A stretch of 6,957 nucleotides of DNA, taken from assembly GCA_902797895.1 (NCBI GenBank), contig CADBUS010000062.1, forward strand, positions 1 through 6,957, read 5' to 3'. Shown here in pieces: positions 1-6,590 of the stretch. The stretch's first letter is position 1, and every line of letters starts with the position of its first letter. The notes under the pieces were generated by a model. It worked only from the letters and a program-made list of their open reading frames with translations. It was not told the origin of the DNA and did not search any database. The translations under genes and the position numbers were made by a program. Origin of the DNA: an uncultured Bacteroidia bacterium (GTDB taxonomy: Bacteria; Bacteroidota; Bacteroidia; Bacteroidales; UBA932).

Positions 1-360
1 GGAGAGGTAAGAGCTATCGAGAGTGTTCTGAAAAGTGTAAGAGAGGGGGAGAGAGTTTTGGCGCTTATAGACGAGCCGGCTCGCACCACCAACCCAATAG
101 AGGGCACCGCGCTTGTTACGGCATTATTAGAGATATTGAAAGGCAGGCAGTTGTCTGCACTTATAACAACGCACTACAATTTGGAGGGCAACTTTTTCCG
201 CCGCCTAAAGGTAAAGGGGTTGAAAGATGGGAGAATGGATTACACCTTGGTGGAGACAAAAGAGGGGGAGATTCCGCAAGAGGCTATAAATGTGGCAAGA
301 AGCCTTAATGCAGATAGTCAGTGGTGCGATATGGCAGAGAAGATACTTCACAAAAAATAA
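1..360 (+). CDS. MutS-family ATPase, C-terminal part (KamB/KamC-like), 5' truncated by window
   Basis: The frame is open from the first base and encodes the last 119 residues of a larger protein; the true start lies outside the window. Residues 18-25 form a Walker B strand ending in Asp24-Glu25 (LALIDEP). It is followed by ARTTNPIEG (27-35), which aligns with the GRGTSTYDG signature of MutS ATPases. TTHY at 56-59 matches the MutS H-loop (ATHY). The tail (about 90-119) resembles the helical end of the MutS ATPase domain. A MutS-like protein directly before kamD is known from lysine-fermenting bacteria (KamB/KamC), where a role in protecting or reactivating the B12 aminomutase rather than in DNA repair has been suggested but not, to my knowledge, shown. 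Which of the two paralogues this is cannot be decided because the N-terminal and Walker A regions are missing. It ends 9 nt before kamD. Confidence 0.85.
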   Translation, partial: GEVRAIESVLKSVREGERVLALIDEPARTTNPIEGTALVTALLEILKGRQLSALITTHYNLEGNFFRRLKVKGLKDGRMDYTLVETKEGEIPQEAINVARSLNADSQWCDMAEKILHKK

Positions 361-369
361 GACTTAACT

Positions 370-1929
370 ATGCAGAGTAAATTAGGTTTAGATTTTAAGA
401 AAGTTGAACAGGCCAAAGCCTTGGCAGAGAAGGTGGCCGTTGAGGTTCAGGCTTTTGTGGAGCGCTATACAACAGTTGCAACAGAGAGAACTATAGCCCG
501 TGCGCTTGGTATAGACGGGGTGGACGAAGGCAATGTTCCTCTTCCAAATGTGTTGGTAGAACTCCTTAAAGAGAAAGGGGTGCTCGGCCAGGGAGTGATG
601 TTCTACATAGCAAACGCTATGCTCTCCACCGGATTGCAGCCCCAGCAGATTGCAGAAAAAATTGCAAAGGGAGGTTATGATATAACCAAGGATATTGTTA
701 CCACAGACAAGGCCAAATTGCAGCAAGTTCTACAACCTGTAATAGATTCCACAATAAACAGAATAAGGGAGAACAGGCTCAGGAGAGAGCGTTATATTGC
801 TGAGTATGGGGAGGATAGAGATCGCCCATATATCTATGTTATTGTGGCTACCGGCAATATCTATGAAGATGTTGTGCAGGCGCAGGCGGCAGCAAGGCAG
901 GGGGCGGATATTATTGCAGTAATACGCACAACAGGGCAATCGCTATTGGACTATGTGCCATACGGGGCTACTACAGAGGGTTTTGGAGGTACTTTTGCCA
1001 CGCAGGAGAACTTCCGCATTATGCGCAAGGCATTGGACGAGGTGGGGGAGGAGTTGCACCACTATGTGCGCCTATGTAACTATTGTTCAGGGCTTTGTAT
1101 GCCGGAAATTGCAATTATGGGAGCATTGGAGGGGCTGGATGTTATGCTCAACGATGCCCTCTACGGCATATTGTTCAGAGATATAAATATGCAGCGTACC
1201 CTTATAGACCAATACTTCTCCAGAATAATAAATGGCTTTGCAGGGGTTATTATAAACACAGGAGAGGATAACTATCTGACCACTGCCGATGCTATTGAGG
1301 CGGCCCACACCGTTCTTGCCTCAGACCTTATAAATGAGCAGCTTGCGCTCTATGCCGGCTTGCCTGAGGAGCAGATGGGATTGGGACACGCCTTTGAAAT
1401 GGATCCAATGCAGAAAAATGGTTTTCTTATGGAACTTGCTCAGGCTCAGATGACAAGAGAGATATTCCCTAAGGCTCCGCTGAAATATATGCCGCCAACC
1501 AAGTTTATGACCGGCAATATATTCCGCGGCCATATACAAGATGCTCTCTTTAATATTGTGGGAATTTGGACAAGGCAGGGAATACAGCTCTTGGGTATGC
1601 CTACAGAGGCAATCCACACTCCGTTTATGAGCGACCGCTTCCTCTCAATAGAGAATGCCCGCTATATCTTCAACAATATGCACGATATTGGAGATGAGAT
1701 GGAGTTTAAGGATGGAGGTATTATTAAAAACAGGGCCAAAGAGGTGTTGGACAATGCAATAGAGCTCTTGAATGAAATGGTTTCAGAGGGGCTTTTCAAT
1801 ACTTTGGAGCAGGGTAAGTTTGGAGATGTAAAGAGGCCGAAGAATGGTGGCAAGGGGTTGGACGGAGTTACAGAAAAGGGTGCCAACTATATGAATCCGT
1901 TTGTTGAACTAATGAAAGGGAGGAAATAA
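370..1929 (+). CDS. kamD: Lysine 5,6-aminomutase alpha subunit KamD
   Basis: This is the large catalytic (TIM-barrel) subunit of the cytoplasmic adenosylcobalamin/PLP enzyme that moves the terminal amino group of L-beta-lysine or D-lysine from C6 to C5. At 519 residues it is close to the clostridial enzyme. Active-site residues reported for that enzyme (from memory: Tyr263, Asp298, Lys370) all reappear here with a constant shift of two: Tyr265 in NDALYGILFRD, Asp300 in INTGEDNYL and Lys372 in KAPLKYMPPTK. A Cys-rich patch, CNYCSGLC at 236-243, precedes the Tyr265 strand. The C-terminal region (about 455-519) is the usual family tail. The ATG at 370 is chosen because it gives the full family length and lies 9 nt after the preceding stop; no Shine-Dalgarno sequence is visible, which is normal for Bacteroidetes. 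It pairs with KamE, encoded 3 nt downstream. Confidence 0.97.
   Translation: MQSKLGLDFKKVEQAKALAEKVAVEVQAFVERYTTVATERTIARALGIDGVDEGNVPLPNVLVELLKEKGVLGQGVMFYIANAMLSTGLQPQQIAEKIAKGGYDITKDIVTTDKAKLQQVLQPVIDSTINRIRENRLRRERYIAEYGEDRDRPYIYVIVATGNIYEDVVQAQAAARQGADIIAVIRTTGQSLLDYVPYGATTEGFGGTFATQENFRIMRKALDEVGEELHHYVRLCNYCSGLCMPEIAIMGALEGLDVMLNDALYGILFRDINMQRTLIDQYFSRIINGFAGVIINTGEDNYLTTADAIEAAHTVLASDLINEQLALYAGLPEEQMGLGHAFEMDPMQKNGFLMELAQAQMTREIFPKAPLKYMPPTKFMTGNIFRGHIQDALFNIVGIWTRQGIQLLGMPTEAIHTPFMSDRFLSIENARYIFNNMHDIGDEMEFKDGGIIKNRAKEVLDNAIELLNEMVSEGLFNTLEQGKFGDVKRPKNGGKGLDGVTEKGANYMNPFVELMKGRK
1917..1923 (+). promoter_or_regulatory. Shine-Dalgarno-like site before kamE
   Basis: AGGGAGG lies 9 nt before the kamE ATG, inside the final Lys-Gly-Arg-Lys codons of kamD. 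It is the only strong purine-rich site seen before a start in this operon, and it supports the ATG at 1933. The match may be partly coincidental, because Bacteroidetes rely little on Shine-Dalgarno pairing. Confidence 0.45.
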
Positions 1930-1932
1930 ATT

Positions 1933-2721
1933 ATGAGCGAAGGTTTATACTCAATGGAGGCCAAGAATTATGATAAAACCCTTGACCTTAAAAAAGTTAA
2001 GCCATACGGTGATACAATGAACGATGGCAAGGTGCAGTTGAGTTTTACGCTCCCTGTGCCGGCCGGAGCAGAGGCCATAGAGGCGGCCAAGCAACTTATA
2101 AAAAAGATGGGCTTTGAGAATCCTTTGGTTGTTTTTTCTCAAGAGCTGACTCCAGGCTTTACCTTCTTTAACTGCTACGGCTCTTTGACTCACACAGTTA
2201 ACTATGCAGATATTTATGTTCCAAAGGTGGAGAGCAAGGTTATGAGTATGGAGGCCACAGACGACTTTATAAGCCAAAAGATAGGCCGTCCGCTTGTAAT
2301 TGTTGGGGCGAGTACCGGCACAGATGCCCATACGGTTGGTATAGATGCCATAATGAATATGAAGGGTTATGCAGGCCACTATGGTTTGGAAAGATATAGA
2401 ATGATAGAGGCTTATAATCTTGGCAGCCAGGTACCTAACGAGGAGTTTTTGGCTAAGGCAATAGAGCTAAAGGCAGATGCGCTGCTTGTATCTCAAACCG
2501 TAACGCAGAAGGATGTGCATATACACAACCTAACCAACCTTATAGAGCTTATGGATGCAGAAGGGCTTAGAGATAAGATGATTGTGGTGTGCGGAGGAGC
2601 CAGAATAAGCCACGAGCTTGCAAAGGAGCTTGGCTACGATGCCGGCTTTGGCACCAATACATACGCAGACGATGTGGCAAGTTTTATCGCCGAGGAGTTT
2701 GTTAAAAGAAATATGAAATAA
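1933..2721 (+). CDS. kamE: Lysine 5,6-aminomutase beta subunit KamE (B12- and PLP-binding)
   Basis: This is the small subunit carrying the cobalamin-binding Rossmann domain and the PLP lysine of lysine 5,6-aminomutase. Residues 1 to about 110 form the N-terminal dimerisation part; about 117-262 form the B12 domain. The B12 signature DxHxxG is present as DAHTVG at 131-136, so His133 would be the lower axial cobalt ligand. Lys144 in MNMKGYAGHY is the expected Schiff-base lysine for PLP. Both numbers equal those I recall for the Clostridium sticklandii enzyme (His133 and Lys144), so the spacing is fully conserved. Further cobalamin contacts are suggested by Ser187 in LLVSQTVT and Gly221-Gly222 in VVCGGARIS. 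The length of 262 residues is typical. The ATG at 1933 follows an unusually good Shine-Dalgarno-like AGGGAGG (1917-1923), which overlaps the last codons of kamD, so the subunits are probably translated in a coupled way. Confidence 0.97.
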   Translation: MSEGLYSMEAKNYDKTLDLKKVKPYGDTMNDGKVQLSFTLPVPAGAEAIEAAKQLIKKMGFENPLVVFSQELTPGFTFFNCYGSLTHTVNYADIYVPKVESKVMSMEATDDFISQKIGRPLVIVGASTGTDAHTVGIDAIMNMKGYAGHYGLERYRMIEAYNLGSQVPNEEFLAKAIELKADALLVSQTVTQKDVHIHNLTNLIELMDAEGLRDKMIVVCGGARISHELAKELGYDAGFGTNTYADDVASFIAEEFVKRNMK

Positions 2722-2747
2722 TAAATAATAATATAAAAATCAGGATT

Positions 2748-3413
2748 ATGGATAAACAGCAAATTAGAGAGTTTATTGCCAAGCGTGCAGCTCTCGAGCT
2801 TAAAGATGGCGATGTTGTTAATCTTGGAATAGGGCTTCCTACCCTTATTCCTAATTATCTTCCGGATGGCGTAAGCGTTACCATTCAGTCTGAGAACGGT
2901 TGTTTGGGAATGGCTGCAGATCCTTCACTCTCAGGGGGAGAGAGAGATACTCACTGGATTGATGCCGGCGGCGGATATATCTCTTATGAGAAGGGGGCAG
3001 CCTCTTTTGACTCTGCAACAAGTTTTGCAATGGTTAGGGGCGGCCATATAAATGTAACCTTCCTCGGTGCGCTTGAGGTAGATGAGAAGGGCAACCTTGC
3101 CAACTGGATAATCCCTGGCAAGAAGGCTCCCGGAATGGGTGGCGCAATGGATTTGCTTGTTGGAGCAAACAAGGTAATCCTCACTATGGAGCATACAGCA
3201 AAGGGCGCTCCTAAAATACTTAAAGAGTGCCGCTTGCCTCTTACAGCCGCAGGCCAGGTAAATATGATTATTACCGAAATGGGTGTAATGGAGATTACCA
3301 AAGAGGGCATAGTGCTTACAGAGATAAACCCGGAGTTTACAGTGGAGCAGGTACAGGCAGCAACAGAGGCAACTCTTATAGTTGCAAAAGATTTGAAACA
3401 GATAAAATTATAG
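2748..3413 (+). CDS. atoA: Butyryl-CoA:acetoacetate CoA-transferase-type, beta subunit
   Basis: This is a family I CoA-transferase beta subunit of 221 residues (AtoA/CtfB/ScoB type). The catalytic glutamate, which forms the glutamyl-CoA thioester, is Glu49 in IQSENGCLG (46-54). The downstream segments GGERDTHWIDAGGGYIS (64-80) and GALEVDEKGNLANWIIPG (107-124) are typical of the beta subunit. In lysine fermentation this enzyme transfers CoA from butyryl-CoA to acetoacetate, releasing butyrate; acetate may also serve as acceptor. The protein needs an alpha subunit with the CoA-binding domain, and none is adjacent on either side, so the partner must be encoded elsewhere, probably upstream in the same cluster. 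The start at 2748 gives the full family N-terminus and follows a 26-nt AT-rich gap, the longest in the operon. The substrate preference is inferred from context; the family assignment is firm. Confidence 0.92.
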   Translation: MDKQQIREFIAKRAALELKDGDVVNLGIGLPTLIPNYLPDGVSVTIQSENGCLGMAADPSLSGGERDTHWIDAGGGYISYEKGAASFDSATSFAMVRGGHINVTFLGALEVDEKGNLANWIIPGKKAPGMGGAMDLLVGANKVILTMEHTAKGAPKILKECRLPLTAAGQVNMIITEMGVMEITKEGIVLTEINPEFTVEQVQAATEATLIVAKDLKQIKL

Positions 3414-3421
3414 TATAGGAT

Positions 3422-4564
3422 ATGGATTTTGAATTGACTAAATCGCAAAAGCTGTTTCAGCAGATGATAAGGGAGTTTGCCGAGAAAGAGGTAAAACCCA
3501 TTGCTGCTGAGGTAGATGAACAGGAGAGGTTCCCTTCTGAAAATGTGGCCAAACTCGCTAAGTTGGGCGTGCTTGGTATTCCAACTCCAAAGGAGTATGG
3601 CGGAGCCGGCGGAGACCACGTAATGTACACCGTTGCTGTTGAGGAACTTTCCAGAGTTTGCGCAACAACAGGCGTAATAGTTTCTGCACATACATCACTC
3701 TGCGAAGATGCCATTTTAGATAATGGAACTCCGGAGCAGAAGAAAAAATATCTCCCAAAGCTGGCAAGCGGAGAGTGGATAGGGGCCTTTGGCCTTACCG
3801 AGCCTAATGCCGGAACAGATGCCTCTGCGCAACAGACTATGGCTGTGGCAGACGGAGATTACTACATACTCAACGGTACCAAGATATTCATTACAAATGC
3901 AGGTGAGGCAGATGTTTATGTAATTGCCGCTATGACAGATAAATCCAAGGGCAATAAAGGCATTACAACATTTATAGTTGAGGCCTCAACCCCAGGATTC
4001 TCTATCGGCAAGAAAGAGCATAAGATGGGTATCAGAGGCAGCGCAACCTGCGAGCTTATTTTTGAAAATTGCAGAGTTCCTAAAGAGAATATGTTGGGGG
4101 CTCTCGGCGGTGGTTTTGCTATTGCAATGAAAACATTGGATGGCGGTAGAATAGGTATTGCCGCACAGGCTCTTGGTATAGCACAAGGAGCTATGGATGA
4201 GACAGTTAAATACTGCAAGGAGAGAAAGCAGTTTGGCAAGAGCCTCGCTCAATTCCAGAATACTCAGTTCCAGCTTGCAGATTTGCAGACCAAAATTGAG
4301 GCATCGAGATATTTGGTAAGAGCTGCTGCCTGGAAGAAAGACCACGGAATGCCATTCTCTGCAGATGCCGCTATGGCCAAGCTCTTTGCGGCAGAAACCG
4401 CTATGGAGATGACAACCAAGGCAGTACAGTTCCACGGAGGATATGGCTACACAAGAGAGTATCCTGTGGAGAGAATGATGAGAGATGCCAAGATTACCGA
4501 GATTTATGAGGGTACATCTGAGGTACAGAGAATGGTTATTGCCGCCAAATTGTTCAAAAAGTAA
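3422..4564 (+). CDS. bcd: Short-chain acyl-CoA dehydrogenase, probably butyryl-CoA dehydrogenase
   Basis: This is a 380-residue FAD-dependent acyl-CoA dehydrogenase of normal length. Both classical signatures are present: GLTEPNAGTDASA at 124-136, and the C-terminal signature starting QFHGGYGYTRE at 336 and running to Asp355. The catalytic base is Glu363 in IYEGTSEVQ (361-369), in the position typical of short- and medium-chain enzymes. The usual order is seen: alpha domain (about 1-120), beta domain (121-225), C-terminal alpha domain with the flavin-contacting RKQFGKS (268-274). Fermentation context points to the reductive direction, crotonyl-CoA to butyryl-CoA, with electrons delivered by the EtfAB pair encoded immediately downstream. 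The start at 3422 lies 8 nt after the transferase stop and gives the standard N-terminus (MDFELTKSQK). The butyryl-CoA preference is inferred from context rather than read from residues. Confidence 0.95.
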   Translation: MDFELTKSQKLFQQMIREFAEKEVKPIAAEVDEQERFPSENVAKLAKLGVLGIPTPKEYGGAGGDHVMYTVAVEELSRVCATTGVIVSAHTSLCEDAILDNGTPEQKKKYLPKLASGEWIGAFGLTEPNAGTDASAQQTMAVADGDYYILNGTKIFITNAGEADVYVIAAMTDKSKGNKGITTFIVEASTPGFSIGKKEHKMGIRGSATCELIFENCRVPKENMLGALGGGFAIAMKTLDGGRIGIAAQALGIAQGAMDETVKYCKERKQFGKSLAQFQNTQFQLADLQTKIEASRYLVRAAAWKKDHGMPFSADAAMAKLFAAETAMEMTTKAVQFHGGYGYTREYPVERMMRDAKITEIYEGTSEVQRMVIAAKLFKK

Positions 4565-4575
4565 AATAGAGAGTT

Positions 4576-5358
4576 ATGAATATAGTAGTTTGCGTAAAAC
4601 AGGTGCCGGATACTACCGTAGTTAAGATAGATCCGGTAAAGAATACCCTAATAAGAGATGGTGTTCCCTCTATTATGAATCCCGATGATAAGGGAGGCTT
4701 GGAACTTGCTCTGCAGCTGAAAGATAAATGCGGAGCCACCGTTACCGTAATTACAATGGGCCCTCCGCAGGCAGACCTCGTATTGAGAGAGGCATTCGCT
4801 ATGGGGGCAGACAGAGCTATTTTACTCACAGATAGGGCTTTTGCAGGTGCAGATACTTTGGCAACCTCCAACGCTTTGGCAGGCGCGCTCAAAGTAATTC
4901 CTTACGACCTTGTAATAACCGGCCGCCAGGCCATAGATGGCGATACCGCGCAGGTAGGGCCGGAAATGGCTGAACATCTTGCACTTCCGCAAGTTTCATA
5001 CGTAGTGGGCTGCGAGTATAAGGGGGGCAACAATTTTAGAGTAAAGAAAGAGACCGAAGATGGCTACGAGATACTTGATGTTGAAGGACCTGCGGTATTT
5101 ACCGTATTGGCATCAGGCTTTGATGCACGCTATATGAGCGTTGGCGGTATTGTAGATGCCTTTGAAAAGGAGGTAGAAATATGGCCGGCAAGCAAGCTCG
5201 ATATAGATCCTAACAAGCTCGGCCTAAAGGGCTCACCTACAAAGGTTATGAGGGCCTTTACAAAAGCCACCAAGGCGGCAGGGCAGGTTTATGAGGTAGA
5301 TGCAGAACAGGCTGTGGATGTTATTTTGGAGAAGATGAAAGAAAAGTTTATTATTTAA
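4576..5358 (+). CDS. etfB: Electron transfer flavoprotein beta subunit EtfB
   Basis: This 260-residue subunit has the standard ETF beta N-terminus (MNIVVCVKQVPDT) and nucleotide-binding fold. Two stretches point to the fermentative, clostridial-type class rather than the mitochondrial class: GADTLATSNALAGAL (91-105), where the mitochondrial protein has an unrelated sequence, and GRQAIDGDTAQVGP (116-129). The tail segment KLGLKGSPTKV (214-224) is also of the clostridial type. In that class the beta subunit binds a second FAD instead of AMP and can split electron pairs between butyryl-CoA dehydrogenase and ferredoxin. The bifurcating role is an inference from these motifs and the bcd neighbour. 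The gene begins 11 nt after bcd, and the ATG at 4576 gives the canonical N-terminus. Confidence 0.96.
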   Translation: MNIVVCVKQVPDTTVVKIDPVKNTLIRDGVPSIMNPDDKGGLELALQLKDKCGATVTVITMGPPQADLVLREAFAMGADRAILLTDRAFAGADTLATSNALAGALKVIPYDLVITGRQAIDGDTAQVGPEMAEHLALPQVSYVVGCEYKGGNNFRVKKETEDGYEILDVEGPAVFTVLASGFDARYMSVGGIVDAFEKEVEIWPASKLDIDPNKLGLKGSPTKVMRAFTKATKAAGQVYEVDAEQAVDVILEKMKEKFII

Positions 5359-5377
5359 TTGCCTAATACCTAAAGAT

Positions 5378-6385
5378 ATGAATAAAGCAGAATATAAAGA
5401 TGTATATGTTTATGCAGAGCAGAGAGAGGGTAAGATACAGTCTGTAGCCCTTGAGCTTTTGGGAAAGGCAAGGGTGCTTGCAGATGCACTTGGAGAGAAG
5501 GTTGTAGCCCTCTTCCCTGGTTATAAAAACAAAGAGGCTGCAAATGAGCTTATTGCGTGGGGTGCAGACAAGGTTATAGTGATGGATGCCCCTGAGCTTG
5601 AGAACTATCTTACAGAGCAGTACTCACAGGCAATGAGCCAGGCCATAGATAAATACAAGCCGAGCATAGTGCTACTTGGTGCCACAACTATCGGTAGGGA
5701 TTTAGGGCCGAGGCTTGCAAGCCGCTTGGCAACAGGCCTTACCGCCGATTGCACATCGTTGGATATATCTGAGCAGAGAGAGTTGCTTATGACTCGTCCT
5801 GCCTTTGGCGGAAACCTTATGGCTACCATTATGTGTACAGACCACAGGCCGCAGATGTCAACGGTGCGCCCCGGAGTTATGCAGAAGGGAGTTAAGGATA
5901 CCAATCGCAAGGGAGAGATAGAAGTGCTTGATATTAAGTTTGATAGCTCAAAGTTTAAGGTAAAACTTGTAGAGAAGGTTAAAGAGAACAAGGGCAAGGT
6001 GGATATAACAGAGGCCAAGATACTTGTTAGTGGTGGCCGCGGAGTGGGCAACAAGGAGGGATTTGCCAAGTTGCAGGCACTTGCAGATGTAATAGGTGCG
6101 CAGGTATCCTCTTCACGAGCAATGGTGGATGCAGGGGTTATGCCTCACGAAGTTCAGGTAGGGCAGACCGGCAAAACAGTGCGCCCGGCTCTCTATTTGG
6201 CTTGTGGCATATCCGGTGCTATTCAGCACCTTGCAGGAATGGAGGAGAGCGATTTTATCATCGCGATAAATAAAGACAAGTTTGCCCCTATATTTGGCGT
6301 GGCAGATGTAGGTATAGTTGGAGATGCACACAAAATAGTGCCGCTACTTACCGAAAAGCTCTCCAAGCTGGTTACTAAAAAGTAA
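5378..6385 (+). CDS. etfA: Electron transfer flavoprotein alpha subunit EtfA
   Basis: This 335-residue ETF alpha subunit has an N-terminal domain (about 1-200) with the conserved GATTIGRDLGPRLASRL (101-117) and TRPAFGGN (139-146). Its C-terminal FAD domain (about 212-330) opens with LVSGGRGVG (216-224). The ETF alpha signature is present as LYLACGISGAIQHLAG (272-287), continuing to IIAIN (294-298). VGQTGKTV (261-268) contacts the FAD in homologues. Together with EtfB it ferries electrons to butyryl-CoA dehydrogenase. No additional ferredoxin domain is fused at the N-terminus, unlike some EtfA proteins. The 19-nt gap after etfB is the second longest in the operon. The gene is the last of the operon and is followed by hairpins. 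Confidence 0.96.
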   Translation: MNKAEYKDVYVYAEQREGKIQSVALELLGKARVLADALGEKVVALFPGYKNKEAANELIAWGADKVIVMDAPELENYLTEQYSQAMSQAIDKYKPSIVLLGATTIGRDLGPRLASRLATGLTADCTSLDISEQRELLMTRPAFGGNLMATIMCTDHRPQMSTVRPGVMQKGVKDTNRKGEIEVLDIKFDSSKFKVKLVEKVKENKGKVDITEAKILVSGGRGVGNKEGFAKLQALADVIGAQVSSSRAMVDAGVMPHEVQVGQTGKTVRPALYLACGISGAIQHLAGMEESDFIIAINKDKFAPIFGVADVGIVGDAHKIVPLLTEKLSKLVTKK

Positions 6386-6392
6386 CGGAAAG

Positions 6393-6417
6393 CGGCTGAA
6401 ACAGTTGCTTTTAGCCG
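6393..6417 (+). terminator. Hairpin just after etfA, possible terminator or RNA 3' end
   Basis: The arm CGGCTGAAA (6393-6401) pairs with TTTTAGCCG (6409-6417) around a 7-nt loop, giving nine pairs with one G-U wobble. It begins 8 nt after the etfA stop. No T tract follows, so it is not a classical intrinsic terminator; it may stabilise the 3' end of the transcript. Its right arm runs into the first copy of the downstream repeat. Confidence 0.4.
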
Positions 6418-6438
6418 TCACTCTGAACGGAATCTCTC
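6416..6438 (+). repeat. Degenerate copy of the CGTCACTCTGA repeat
   Basis: CGTCACTCTGAAC (6416-6428) repeats the start of the next unit (6454-6466) with one difference. It continues directly into GGAATCTCTC, which resembles the expected end of the repeat (GAAGAATCT). The simplest reading is a copy that lost its middle part. The purpose is unknown. Confidence 0.45.
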
Positions 6439-6453
6439 TTTCTGAGCAGAAAC

Positions 6454-6530
6454 CGTCACTCTGAGCAACGCGAAGAGTCTTATGAAGTAATATCCTTCAA
6501 ACAGATTCTTCGCTTACGCTCAGAATGACG
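6454..6530. repeat. Inverted repeat pair forming a long imperfect hairpin (REP/BIME-like)
   Basis: The left unit at 6454-6480 (begins CGTCACTCTGAGC, ends GCGAAGAGTCT) and the reverse complement of the right unit at 6503-6530 (begins CGTCATTCTGAGC, ends GCGAAGAATCT) are near-identical, with differences mainly in the centre. As RNA they fold into a stem of 13 positions with one C-A mismatch, a small internal loop, 11 further pairs including one G-U, and an inner 5-bp stem TGAAG/CTTCA (6483-6487, 6495-6499). From memory, repeats of the form TCATTCTGAGC...GAAGAATCT are common between genes in many Bacteroidetes genomes, which suggests a dispersed intergenic palindrome. Possible roles are 3'-end protection or a non-autonomous mobile element. 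Confidence 0.7.
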
Positions 6531-6552
6531 CAGTATTTACATTCAGAATTAC

Positions 6553-6590
6553 AAAGAGGGGGTGTCAAACATTTTGACATCTCTTTTTTA
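6553..6590 (+). terminator. Intrinsic terminator
   Basis: TGTCAAA (6563-6569) pairs with TTTGACA (6573-6579) around a 3-nt loop. The stem extends outward through GGGGG (6558-6562) against TCTCT, with several G-U pairs. Six T residues follow (6584-6589). This is the best terminator in the window and probably ends the lysine operon transcript about 200 nt after etfA. Confidence 0.7.

Larger units (their letters stand above)
1..6385 (+). other. Lysine-to-butyrate fermentation operon (3' part)
   Basis: Seven genes lie on one strand with gaps of 9, 3, 26, 8, 11 and 19 nt and no terminator-like hairpin noticed between them, so a single transcript is the simplest reading. The set combines lysine 5,6-aminomutase (early pathway) with butyryl-CoA dehydrogenase, its ETF and a CoA-transferase subunit (late pathway). 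The promoter and the genes for lysine 2,3-aminomutase, diaminohexanoate dehydrogenase, the keto-acid cleavage enzyme and the aminobutyryl-CoA lyase are not in the window; they are inferred to lie upstream. Transcription probably ends in the hairpin region at 6393-6590. Confidence 0.85.

Noticed and set aside
58..360. A separate 100-residue gene starting at a TTG codon
   Set aside because: The same frame is open to the window start, and the residues before the TTG continue the MutS-type alignment, with the Walker B strand spanning it. It is a truncated larger gene, not a small one.
2984..3691. A 235-codon open frame on the minus strand across the CoA-transferase and acyl-CoA dehydrogenase genes
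   Set aside because: It lies antisense to two firmly identified genes, its product has no recognisable motif, and no promoter was seen. Its length reflects the codon use of the sense genes.
5605..6069. A 154-codon minus-strand frame inside etfA
   Set aside because: It is antisense to a well-supported gene and low in complexity (rich in Ser, Pro and Leu), as expected for a shadow frame.
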